From the NCBI RefSeq assembly GCF_013282725.1, contig NZ_CP054043.1, positions 4,216,001 through 4,280,000 of the forward strand: a stretch of 64,000 nucleotides of DNA, read 5' to 3'. The notes below the pieces were generated by a model that ran no database searches, had not been told where the DNA came from, and was given only the letters and a program-made list of their open reading frames with translations. The position numbers were made by a program, and so were the translations under genes. Every line of letters starts with the position of its first letter. Within the stretch, counting starts at the first letter, position 1. The stretch comes from Yersinia mollaretii ATCC 43969 (GTDB lineage Bacteria; Pseudomonadota; Gammaproteobacteria; Enterobacterales; Enterobacteriaceae). Shown piece by piece: positions 28,636-37,700 of this stretch.

Positions 28636-28688
28636 TTGAACACCTGTTCAATATGCCAATAGTAGCGGAAAGTTGAACTAACGTCCAA
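28636..28688. promoter_or_regulatory. Tandem SmvR (TetR) operators
   Basis: TTGAACACCTGTTCAA at 28636-28651 is a 7-bp perfect inverted repeat with a 2-bp centre. A second, degenerate copy, TTGAACTAACGTCCAA, lies at 28673-28688 (11 of 16 identical), 37 bp away. Both fall between the divergent smvA and smvR starts, where the SmvR repressor would act on either gene. Confidence 0.75.
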
Positions 28689-28738
28689 TTCATCACATAA
28701 TGACGAAAACATTGATGAGTCAGATAAAGGAGTCATTT

Positions 28739-29329
28739 TTGGCCTATTTGAACCGCGAAGAGCGCCACGACACCCTTCTACAGGCGGCAATGCGTGTCGC
28801 CATCACCGAGGGGATGGCCGCAACCACGGTGCGCCGTGTTGCCAGTGAGGCGGGTGTGTCAGTCGGGCAGGTTCATCATCACTTCGCGTCAGTCTCGCGC
28901 CTGCGGGCCGATGCTTTTCTGCTGTTAGTGAAGCAGTCGTTAGCCGCTTTTGAGCAAAGTAGCCAAAATTTACCCGCAACTGAACGCGTGCTGCGAGCGC
29001 TGGGCTACCCACAAGATGAGATGTGCCAAAGAGAGACTCGGCTGTGGAATGAAGTTTCGATTCTGGCTGAGCGGGATGAGCTGATGAAAACAGCCTATGC
29101 CGCCTCGATGTCTGACTGGCACCGAGCCACACTCGATGTCATCAATGCCGGTATTGCCAGCGATGAGTTCCGCTCAGATATAAACCCCAGTGATGTTGCC
29201 TGGCGTTTGATTGGGCTGCTTTGTGGTTTAGATGGCCTGATCCAATTTACCGAATTAGGCTTTTCGGAAGCAGAAATCATGCGCCATCTGCAAGCAATGA
29301 TGGCAACCGAGCTATTGAAGAGCCAATAA
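28739..29329 (+). CDS. smvR: TetR-family repressor SmvR
   Basis: 196 aa if started at the TTG at 28739, which has an ideal AAAGGAG 7-8 nt upstream and yields MAYLNREER, the usual start of SmvR. The in-frame starts at 28700 and 28715 have no such site. The TetR DNA-binding domain covers residues 10-57 (LLQAAMRVAITEGMAATTVR; RVASEAGVSVGQVHHHFAS). The C-terminal ligand domain includes LRALGYPQDEMCQRETRLWN and FTELGFSEAEIMRHLQ. SmvR represses the divergent smvA pump; its loss raises biocide tolerance in relatives. Confidence 0.9.
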   Translation: MAYLNREERHDTLLQAAMRVAITEGMAATTVRRVASEAGVSVGQVHHHFASVSRLRADAFLLLVKQSLAAFEQSSQNLPATERVLRALGYPQDEMCQRETRLWNEVSILAERDELMKTAYAASMSDWHRATLDVINAGIASDEFRSDINPSDVAWRLIGLLCGLDGLIQFTELGFSEAEIMRHLQAMMATELLKSQ

Positions 29330-29440
29330 TTGCCCCTCGGCCTCAACCTCATCTCCCACGGGCGGTTTTTGCCATTAATAACAGCTATAATCGCTATTTA
29401 ATTATTATCCCCAGTCGAAGGGGATTATTGAGAAGATAAA

Positions 29441-31183
29441 ATGACTCAACAATCAACTGTCGCCGATGTCATCTATTACAACGGCACAATCTACACGGCT
29501 GACACGGATAACCAAGTTTGCAGCGCCATCGCGATAGGTCAGGGCTATATTCTGGCGACTGGCGCTGATGACATTAAGCAGACATTTAGCGGCCCCCACA
29601 CCCAACTTATCGATCTGGCAGGCAAATTTATGATGCCCGGCCTGATTGATAGCCATATGCACCCCTTCTGGGGCGGAAAACAGCTTATCGGCTGTAACCT
29701 CAATTATGCTGCGCTCAGTGTTGAGCAGACATTGGAGATTATCCAACGGCATCTCGATAGCGACCCCTTTAAAGGCGAAAATGACTGGCTGACGGTGCGC
29801 GCTTGGCAACGTCAGGCGATGACACCCGTGGGTGCAGATATGAGTCGTGCGGCACTGGATTCACTCAATACCCGCCGCCCCGTCGCCCTGTTCTCCAATG
29901 ACTGCCATACCTTGGCAGCCAACAGCCGCGCACTGGCACTGCTGGGCATTGATGAAAATACCCCCGTGCCGCCCGATGGCAAAATTGCCCGCGACGCAAG
30001 CGGCAAACTGACCGGTATTTTGGAAGATGCACCCGCGATGCGCGCTTTCGACAGCATCCCCTCCGCGACGCCAGAAAAGAATGTGCAGATTGCCGCCCAT
30101 GTGCAGCAAGTCCTGAATGCGCAGGGTGTGACCACCGTGATGGATACCCGTGTTTTTGCCGAGCAGTTACTGGCGTTTCGTCGGTTACATGAGCGTAATG
30201 AACTGACTCTACGGGTGCTGGGTGCCAAAGAGGTGACCCCCGATAGCCTGCAAGGGCCAGAGGACGCCGCGCGCGTGGTGCAGGAAGTGGTGGCGTTTGG
30301 TCGTGAATGGGGAAGCCGCGAATGGACTCCTGCACCGGGCTTTGCGGTAGACCACCTGAAACTCTTTATCGACGGGGTGCTACAGCCGCCAACCATGACG
30401 GCCGCCCTGCTGGAGCCATATCGTGCCAATCATGGCACCGAACAACACCCCGACTGGCAGGATACCGAGCACTACGGCGATCTCTACTTTACCGCACCAG
30501 TGGTCAATGCCGTGATTCTGGAGTGCGCCCGCGCGGGCCTGCATCCCCATACTCACACCGTGGGCGATGGGGCCATCGAGATGGTGCTGGATGCGGTAGA
30601 GCAGATGCGCGCGGCACTGCCGGGCAAAGATATTCGGCCGGGATTGGCGCACAACGAACTGGTTGCCGCCCATCAATATGACCGTTTTGCCAAACTCGGT
30701 GCCACGGCGGTGCTCTCCTTCCAGTGGGGCGGTTTGCCGGGTGTGCTGATTGATGAGGAGCGCGCCATGCTGGGTGAGGCCCGTTTCCAACATATGGAGC
30801 CAGCAGCCCGTTTTCTGGATGCCGGAGCGCGTATCGCTTATGGCAGTGATTGGCCTATTGATCGTCTGGATGAATGGTACAATCTGCAAGTGGGCATGAC
30901 CCGTCGCGCATGGGATCTTGATGGCCATCCAGCAGGCCCGCGTCTGGATAATGACCGAGATCTGACCCTGATGGAGACTCTGCGCTCTGCCACTATTGAT
31001 GCCGCTTATATGATTGCCAAAGAGCAATACATTGGCTCACTGGAAGCGGGTAAATTCGCGGATATCATTATTCTGAAAAATAACCTGTTTACGCAGTCGC
31101 CAGAGACGATTTACCAGACTGAAGTAGAGGCAACACTGGTGGGCGGTAAAGTCGTTTATCAGGCTACGGATTCAGCTCAATAA
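29441..31183 (+). CDS. Metal-dependent amidohydrolase, YtcJ-like (amidohydrolase family 3)
   Basis: A 580-aa cytosolic enzyme of the amidohydrolase superfamily. The metal-binding HxH is in MPGLIDSHMHPFWGG at about residues 64-78. Later ligands are in HLKLFIDGVLQPPT, LHPHTHTVGDGAIEMVLDAV and IAYGSDWPIDRLDEWYN. The final beta-sandwich closes with LEAGKFADIIIL. Substrates of YtcJ-like enzymes are mostly unknown. The following APC permease, 204 nt downstream on the same strand, may import the substrate or product, but a hairpin between them argues against a simple operon. Confidence 0.88.
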   Translation: MTQQSTVADVIYYNGTIYTADTDNQVCSAIAIGQGYILATGADDIKQTFSGPHTQLIDLAGKFMMPGLIDSHMHPFWGGKQLIGCNLNYAALSVEQTLEIIQRHLDSDPFKGENDWLTVRAWQRQAMTPVGADMSRAALDSLNTRRPVALFSNDCHTLAANSRALALLGIDENTPVPPDGKIARDASGKLTGILEDAPAMRAFDSIPSATPEKNVQIAAHVQQVLNAQGVTTVMDTRVFAEQLLAFRRLHERNELTLRVLGAKEVTPDSLQGPEDAARVVQEVVAFGREWGSREWTPAPGFAVDHLKLFIDGVLQPPTMTAALLEPYRANHGTEQHPDWQDTEHYGDLYFTAPVVNAVILECARAGLHPHTHTVGDGAIEMVLDAVEQMRAALPGKDIRPGLAHNELVAAHQYDRFAKLGATAVLSFQWGGLPGVLIDEERAMLGEARFQHMEPAARFLDAGARIAYGSDWPIDRLDEWYNLQVGMTRRAWDLDGHPAGPRLDNDRDLTLMETLRSATIDAAYMIAKEQYIGSLEAGKFADIIILKNNLFTQSPETIYQTEVEATLVGGKVVYQATDSAQ

Positions 31184-31200
31184 GCGCCAGTCAATCCCCT

Positions 31201-31232
31201 CCGGAATCACGGGCTTAGGTCAGTGATTCCGG
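31201..31232 (+). terminator. Hairpin downstream of the amidohydrolase gene
   Basis: A perfect 10-bp inverted repeat, CCGGAATCAC (31201-31210) with GTGATTCCGG (31223-31232), 17 bp after the stop codon. No T-run follows, so it may be a Rho-dependent or 3'-end-stabilising hairpin. Confidence 0.55.
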
Positions 31233-31387
31233 TAAATCATTGCGGTTAACGACACGCCGCTATCAAGTCGGGTGGCGATGGACTTTCAAACCTGCCCCCC
31301 TTGTGTCAAAATCCGCTCCTTTATGTTTTACAGCTGCATAAAAATGCAGCTCAGCGGTGCTCGTTTACACCAGGAGATGATAGGGTA

Positions 31388-32728
31388 ATGCCACAAAATA
31401 TTCAGTTGCGCAGAGTGCTTAAAACCCCCGCGCTGGTCGCTTTCGGCCTTGCCTACATGGTTCCATTAGGCGTATTTACCACCTACGGACAGGTGACCGT
31501 ACTCAGTCAGGGCCACTTGCCCATTGCTTATCTGGTGACGGTTGCCACTATTCTGTTTACCGCCCTCAGTTATTGCCGGATGACCAGCGCCATGCCGCTA
31601 TCAGGTTCGGCCTACTCCTATGTGCAGCGCAGTTTTGGCGGGAAAACCGGGTTTCTGGTGGGTTGGGCGCAAATTCTGGATTATCTGTTCCTGCCAATTC
31701 TGAACTATTTGGTGTTAGGTATTTTCTTGCACGAGGCATTCCCGGCGATCCCCGCCCCAGTCTTTATCATTGCCTCGATCGTCACTGTCAGCCTGCTTAA
31801 CATTCTCGGCGTGCGGCTGCTCACTTCGGTCAATTTCTCGCTGATCGCCGCACAGATGGTCTTTATCGTGCTATTTATCGCGCTCTCATTCAGTCAGGCC
31901 GATTTAAGCCCCGCAGCGCTGATGAAGCCGTTACTGGTGAATGCGGGTGATCTCTCCGGTTTGTTGTCCGGTGCGGCGGTGCTCTGTCTGGCATTTCTCG
32001 GTTTTGATGCCATCGCCACCATGGCGGAAGAGGCGCACGACGCCAAGCGCACTCTGCCGCGTGCGATTCTGTTTACCGTGATCAGCGCCGGAGCCATTTT
32101 CATTGCCGTCTCCTATGCCGCCCATTTGGCCTATCCGGATTGGCAGTCGCTGATTCCGCATCAGGATACTGCCAGCCTGATTATCTCAGAGCATGTCGGC
32201 GGCAAGTGGATGTATAACTTCTTTATGGCGACCTACCTGACGGGCGTGTATGCCTCGGCCATGACCGCGCAGACCAGTGTGTCGCGTATTTTCTATGCTA
32301 TGGGCCGTGAAGGGGTGTTGCCACGTAAAGTGTTCTTCCATCTGCATCGCAAATTCCACACGCCATGGCGGGCTATTTTGTTCGTCGCAACTATTTCGCT
32401 GCTGGCACTGTTCCTTGATCTGAACCTCGTGGTGTCGATGATTAGTTTTGGTGCACTGGGTGCGTTCACCTTTGTTAACCTGAGCGTAATCAAGCACTTT
32501 CTGATCAATGAGAAGCGCCGTGGTGCATCAGCCCTGTTCAAGTACGGGCTGCTGCCGATGATGGGGTTTGTGATGTCAGTCTGGCTGTGGGTGCATTTAG
32601 AGCAGCGCGCACTGGAGGTGGGTTTGCTGTGGTTGCTGGCAGGCTTTATCTATCTGCTGTGGCTAACGCGCGGTTGGCGTAAATCCCCACCATCCGTCAA
32701 TCCGGATGATATTTCGCATCTGCTGTAA
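31388..32728 (+). CDS. APC-family amino acid/amine permease
   Basis: 446 aa from the ATG at 31388; the frame extends upstream without a better start. Twelve membrane helices are predicted. APC signatures: LVAFGLAYMVPLGVFTTYGQ in TM1, AMPLSGSAYSYVQRSFGGKTGFLVGW across TM2-3 and LAFLGFDAIATMAEEAHDAKRTLPRAI in TM6 and the following loop. The sequence resembles putrescine importer PuuP and related amine/amino acid permeases, but the substrate cannot be read from the sequence. A large palindromic element begins 22 bp after the stop. Confidence 0.87.
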   Translation: MPQNIQLRRVLKTPALVAFGLAYMVPLGVFTTYGQVTVLSQGHLPIAYLVTVATILFTALSYCRMTSAMPLSGSAYSYVQRSFGGKTGFLVGWAQILDYLFLPILNYLVLGIFLHEAFPAIPAPVFIIASIVTVSLLNILGVRLLTSVNFSLIAAQMVFIVLFIALSFSQADLSPAALMKPLLVNAGDLSGLLSGAAVLCLAFLGFDAIATMAEEAHDAKRTLPRAILFTVISAGAIFIAVSYAAHLAYPDWQSLIPHQDTASLIISEHVGGKWMYNFFMATYLTGVYASAMTAQTSVSRIFYAMGREGVLPRKVFFHLHRKFHTPWRAILFVATISLLALFLDLNLVVSMISFGALGAFTFVNLSVIKHFLINEKRRGASALFKYGLLPMMGFVMSVWLWVHLEQRALEVGLLWLLAGFIYLLWLTRGWRKSPPSVNPDDISHLL

Positions 32729-32749
32729 TCCGTCAATTCTGTCGTAAAA

Positions 32750-32957
32750 AGGGCCATTGATGTGGCCCTCAGACTGCTGACAAACCTCGACGACTCGATC
32801 TGAAACGGTGAGGACAGGTGGAAGAGTAAAGCGTCCGCGCCAAGGATGGCGCGGCTCGAGCCTCCAAGGATGGATTTACGGCGTCTTTACGATCCGCCTG
32901 TTCTCACCGCCGCTGGCACTTTGTCAATAACCTCAGGGCCACTGATGTGGCCCTGAG
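32750..32957. repeat. 208-bp imperfect palindrome with terminal hairpins (YPAL-like miniature element)
   Basis: The element reads as one long inverted repeat. Its ends are hairpins: AGGGCCA-TTGATG-TGGCCCT at 32750-32769 and CTCAGGGCCA-CTGATG-TGGCCCTGAG at 32932-32957. Moving inward, GACAAA pairs with TTTGTC, GGTGAGGACAGGTGGA (32807-32822) with TCCGCCTGTTCTCACC (32893-32908, 14 of 16), and GTAAAG (32826-32831) with CTTTAC (32885-32890). The centre carries GCGCCAAGGATGGCGC. It has no coding capacity. Size, palindromy and intergenic position recall the Yersinia palindromic sequences (YPAL); family membership is inferred from memory, not from an alignment. Confidence 0.75.
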
Positions 32958-32979
32958 TATGATGAAAAAGGCTTGTGAG

Positions 32980-33055
32980 CCAAGGGGTTACCGCACCTAG
33001 GGGCACTTCGGCGGCTTACGCCGCTTACGACCCCAACGGCACGTTTCCCCCTTGG
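32980..33055. repeat. Second palindromic segment before the mltB 3' end
   Basis: CCAAGGGG at 32980-32987 pairs with CCCCTTGG at 33048-33055, enclosing an internal hairpin GCGGC-TTAC-GCCGC at 33011-33024. It lies between the larger palindrome and the convergent mltB gene and may serve as a terminator structure for mltB on the minus strand, or be a second small repetitive element. Confidence 0.6.
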
Positions 33056-33078
33056 TTTAGCTTTGTGAGTGATAGACT

Positions 33079-34158
33079 TTAATAACCTCTACGCGCCCTA
33101 CCGACCGCTTCACCCAGTTGCCACACCGCCATGGCGTAATGGGTGCTGTGGTTGTAACGGGTGATGGTGTAGAAGTTAGGTAAGCCGTACCAGTATTGAT
33201 AGCCCGTGCCGATATCAAGGCGTAACAAGCTGGCTTCCTGATAATCACCCAGTGGCGCAGTGGGGCTTAGCCCGGCCGCAGATAAAGTTGAGAGCGGGTA
33301 TTTGGTCTTAAAGCCATTGTCGAGATTGGCCGCCTGACCATTGGCAGGCACCGCGACGGCCGCCCCTTTCGTCCAGCCGTGAGATTTGAAGTAATTGGCA
33401 ACACTACCAATCGCATCCACCGGATCCCACAAGTTGACATGCCCATTGCCATTAAAATCAACCGCATAGCTCTTAAATGACGATGGCATAAATTGACCGT
33501 AACCCATCGCACCCGCATAAGAGCCCCGCAAGCTGAGTGGATCATTGCCCTCAGCACGCGCCATCAGCAAGAAGGTTTCCAGCTCGCCAGAGAAGTACTC
33601 GGCTCGACGCGGGTAAGCAAAGGAGAGTGTCGCCAGCGCATCAATAATGCGAGTCTTGCCCATCACTCGGCCCCAGCGAGTTTCAACACCGATGATACCG
33701 ACGATAATCTCAGGCGGCACGCCGTAGATTTCATAAGCGCGTTGCAGTGCCTCTTCATGCTGATTCCAGAAATTGACGCCGTTTTGCACATTATCCGGGG
33801 TGATAAATTGGCTGCGATAGCGGTTCCACGCCCCATTTGGCCCGGAAGGACGACCTGAAGTGGGCGCTTGCTTGTCCATCAGACGGATAACAAAATCCAA
33901 TTTTTTAGTTTGTGCTAATACATCATGCAACTGTTCTCGCTCAAAACCGTGCTCGCGCACCATTTTGTCGACAAAACGGGCGGTATCGGCGTTGTAAGCA
34001 AAATCACCATCTTGCAGATGCCCCTGATGTTCCGGTTCAAGCAAAAAGCCGCTCTTTACCAAGCCATCCGATGGCGTGGCAGCGGCGAGAGGCGTCGGCT
34101 TGCTACTACAGGCAGAGAGCAATGTGAGTAAAGGGAGAAGAACAGCCAAGTAGCGCAT
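33079..34158 (-). CDS. mltB: Membrane-bound lytic murein transglycosylase B
   Basis: 359 aa from the ATG at 34156-34158, giving MRYLAVLLPLLTLLSACSSKP with lipobox LSAC. MltB is an outer-membrane lipoprotein that cleaves peptidoglycan glycan strands to 1,6-anhydromuropeptides. The catalytic Glu lies in IIVGIIGVETRWGRVMGKTR at about residue 160. Other family motifs are GPNGAWNRYRSQFITPDNVQ, MGYGQFMPSSFKSYAVDFNG and GTGYQYWYGLPNFYTITRYN. The sequence follows E. coli MltB throughout. It is a single gene, convergent with the permease across the palindromic region. Confidence 0.94.
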   Translation of the reverse strand: MRYLAVLLPLLTLLSACSSKPTPLAAATPSDGLVKSGFLLEPEHQGHLQDGDFAYNADTARFVDKMVREHGFEREQLHDVLAQTKKLDFVIRLMDKQAPTSGRPSGPNGAWNRYRSQFITPDNVQNGVNFWNQHEEALQRAYEIYGVPPEIIVGIIGVETRWGRVMGKTRIIDALATLSFAYPRRAEYFSGELETFLLMARAEGNDPLSLRGSYAGAMGYGQFMPSSFKSYAVDFNGNGHVNLWDPVDAIGSVANYFKSHGWTKGAAVAVPANGQAANLDNGFKTKYPLSTLSAAGLSPTAPLGDYQEASLLRLDIGTGYQYWYGLPNFYTITRYNHSTHYAMAVWQLGEAVGRARRGY

Positions 34159-34358
34159 CGAATATCCATGATCCATGCAAAAAAGTGATAGCTATGTTAA
34201 GTCATTGTCCGTGGCGAACAAACAGGAAAATGCAGTGGGGGTGGAATTTCAAAAAAACATATTAGATCTGTGTTTTATCAACATCTTAGCTTTGTTGATG
34301 ACTCAGATAGTGATTCTCAAGGATATAATCCTGCCATAAAGGGCCGTGTTTGTTCCCA

Positions 34359-34724
34359 TTAAGCAGGTAATTTAGTCAGTAAATCTTTTACCTTTTCCGC
34401 ATCTTCCGGGTGAAGTTTAAGGTATTTCTCGCAGGCCAAACGAACATACTGATAGCAGATGTCTTCACTAACAATGACAGACTCTGCATCAGAAGGTGGA
34501 TAGCCAATGGCAAATTCAACACCGTCAAAATGCTCACTTTCGTCATAACTATTCATGTCAGGAAAATGACAATAGGCACCATCGACATTTAATGTCCACT
34601 TTCTAGATAGTAGATCTATAGCATCCAGGAATTTACCATCCCCATACATCCTATCAAAATAGGACACAATGATTAGATCTAGCCCATCATCAATATCCTG
34701 TTGACTAAATAATTCCTTTTTCAT
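34359..34724 (-). CDS. cdiI: Contact-dependent inhibition immunity protein CdiI
   Basis: A 121-aa acidic cytosolic protein ([40 protein letters not shown]) without signal peptide. It starts 8 nt after the cdiA stop, with GAGG overlapping that stop, so it is coupled to cdiA. Immunity genes directly follow cdiA and neutralise only the cognate C-terminal toxin. No sequence family was recognised; the call rests on position, size and acidity against a basic toxin domain. The composition is AT-richer than the core of cdiA, as expected for a toxin/immunity cassette exchanged by recombination. Confidence 0.8.
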
Positions 34725-34732
34725 AATTAACC

Positions 34733-37700
34733 TCAATTAGGATGAAAATTCCGTACTCTCCCAGTATCCTTATCCACATATATTCTGAAGCTAACGCCAT
34801 CGACAGTTGCACTAGCTTGCCCGCTTTTACTCGCCATTGCATCTTTATAGCCTTTAGCTGCTGCTTGTTGTCCAAGCTCTAAAATTTTCTGATCAGTGAA
34901 TACATTAGGGTCATAAATAGTTTTTGTTTCAACGGCAGGCTTATATCCTCCTGTAAGATTTCCGGCCCGGTCTTTGGTGGGTATTTGATATTTAACCTCT
35001 GTGATACCCTTGGCCCCGGTGGATGTTTCACTGAGAATTTTTACATCATATTGTTTTGCAGCCTCATAAAAAGCATCAGCATTATGCCCACCTGAAATGC
35101 CTGCCTTCTGCGTAAATCCGTCAACTGATGATAAGTGCTTTGGCTGATCGATTCTGAAGCTAATACCTTCAGGGGTACTGACCAAAGTAGTCCCTTGTGG
35201 CAGATTTTTTGCTACAGCTAAAAAGGCTTTCGCTGCTGTATATTGTATTAGTTTTGCTTCACTGGTTGGCACACCACTTGACACAATTTCTGCCGCTCTT
35301 TCGACGGTCATTGGCCCATTTGCTATCAAAGCAGTAACAGGCACTCCGAAGAATTCAGCCCAAGCAGTCAACAATCCCCGAATCGGGTCCTGACCCTCAG
35401 GGGTCTGCCCCAAAGAGTTCTTCACCAATGCCGCTGAAACTTCATCCGGTGAAGTCCCATTTCGCAGCATGGAAACACCAAGCGAGGTCTGCGACATTCC
35501 TATGTCTGCCATGCCTTTGCCAAAACTAAGGTTATTATCCTCAACCGCATTTTTCCCGGCCTGTGCCCCCGTAATCAGACCCGTGCTGCTGTCGGTACTT
35601 AACCCACCAAGAATACCGGCGGTTAAGGTGCCAATGGCACTGACAATTTTCTTATCTGCTTCGGACAAATCAGAGACTTTCTTACCCGGATGCACTTGGT
35701 CCATATAGATACGGGCAGCCAGCTCACCACCGCCCCCACCTAATGCCCCCGCAGTGGCTGAATTACCCTGCATTTGGGCGACAATACCACCCAATATCGC
35801 ATGGGCTAATATATTGATGGTTTTATTAACCTTGTCGTCTTTATCCGTGGTGTATTTCTTTATTTGCCCCGCCAGATAAGGAGCAACGGCCGCACTGCTA
35901 ATACTGCCAATATCAGCATTACCGGCTAAACCCGTTAATGCTGCGCTGACCGCCATACCGGCTGTCCAGAAACTGCTCCCAATACCAAATGATTCTTGCG
36001 CCGCTTTATAATCAGCAGAGGCATAGATCATTTCTTGCCGCTTCTCTCGCGTGGCGTTCTGATATTTAGGGTCTTTTTCCAGCTTTTCGGCGGCGGATCG
36101 CTCAGCTTGCTTCATGTTCCAACTGCTGACATCCCCCACCAACTGAGTCGCTAATTGGGTCACCCCTTGGGTAAATGCCATCTGATCTTTAACTTTAGAT
36201 TCATCAAAGATCTTATCAATACGGCCATTGGCTGAATCTGTATCACGGCTGAGAGTCGTTACATCCTGCTGCTGCTCGCCCTGATTGCGGATCTCGATCT
36301 CCCCGCTGGCTACCGCACTGCGCGTTGTTCCGCTGGCACTGCCGTGGGCATTCGCCATCCCCAAGGTTGGCATCGGCGCATCCGTTGAATAACCAATACG
36401 GGTACTGGTCGCTTTATATTCCGCCTGATTATGAATATCCCCCCATCCCAAGGTCCCAGTTGATAGCAGGTTGTCCTGCGCTCCCGCCGTCGAGGCCAAC
36501 ACCCCCCCATTGAGTTGAGTATGGTTGCCAACATTCAGATCAAAACCTTTACTGCCAGCGAAGAAACCGCTTTGGTCACCCACACTGGCATATTTACTCT
36601 CTATTTTGGTTTTACCGAGGCTAAATGAAGCGGAACCGCCACCAGATGGACCAAAGGTGAAACTGAATCCAGCGCTAGCATCCTTTTGAATACTATTATA
36701 ATTATCTGAATCTTGCAGGCTGCTGATCGTCAGGTCACGGCCTATTTCTGCCGTGATTTTATCCCCCAACACTTGGGCCCCGGATAGTACCGTATCGCGC
36801 CCACTGTTTATGGCTAGAGCCTCTTTGGCATTAATACGGGCATTGGCATAATCTGTAGTTTTACCGTCTGAGTTCCCTTTTGACATAAAACCATTGGCAG
36901 CAATACCAATCCCAGTCTCCTTGCCTAGTGAGAGATGCACCCCGGCATTCCAACCGCTACTGCTATCGCGACTGGTTTGCTCGGAGTTGTTACTGGCAGC
37001 GGCCAATAGCACATCATTTTTGGCTACCAAGGTCACTTTATTACCGGTAACGCCACTGCCGACCACACTGAGGTCGCCGCTTTGCTCATGATCACCGCTG
37101 GCAACCATGGTCAGATTATCACCCGCCGTTAGGCTGCTTCCCCGTGTCTGATTTTGCGCCAGTTCTGACGTCGATTTGCTATGGCTAGCTCCGACACTAA
37201 GCTGTAATTTAATACTGGCTCCCGGATCTGCGGCTGGCCCGCCCGGCTTGCTCGCCATCATATCCATAGTGCCATCCACCCCGACCCAAGCTTCCCGTGC
37301 AGCCTGAGCACCATAGAGCGCACTTAATTTGTCACTGCCTGCGTCACTGGCCTGTTTCAATTTGCTATTGATTGCCAGCAAAGCATCGGTAAATGGGCTG
37401 GAGAGTGAAAGTGTTAGCCCACTCTGTTTTTGCTCATAAATCTGCCGACGTTTCAGTACATCATTTCCGGGATCGACTTTAATCGTGCCAGCAATCACAT
37501 TAAGATCTTTACCGGCAATAACATCTGAACCACTGATATGGGCCTGTGCGCCAGCCAGAATACTGACATTACCCGCCGTAGAGCCGACCGCGCTGGCACT
37601 TTCGCTCTGCTTGCTACCCTCTTGATTAATCTGCTGGCGGCTGGATTTACTGCCTAACGTCACCCCCAAACCGCCACCGCTGAACATACCACTGGTTTTT

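Noticed and set aside
36310..36534. Additional open frames inside cdiA, ccm genes and other large genes
   Set aside because: They overlap well-supported genes on the other frames, carry no recognisable domains and no translation signals.
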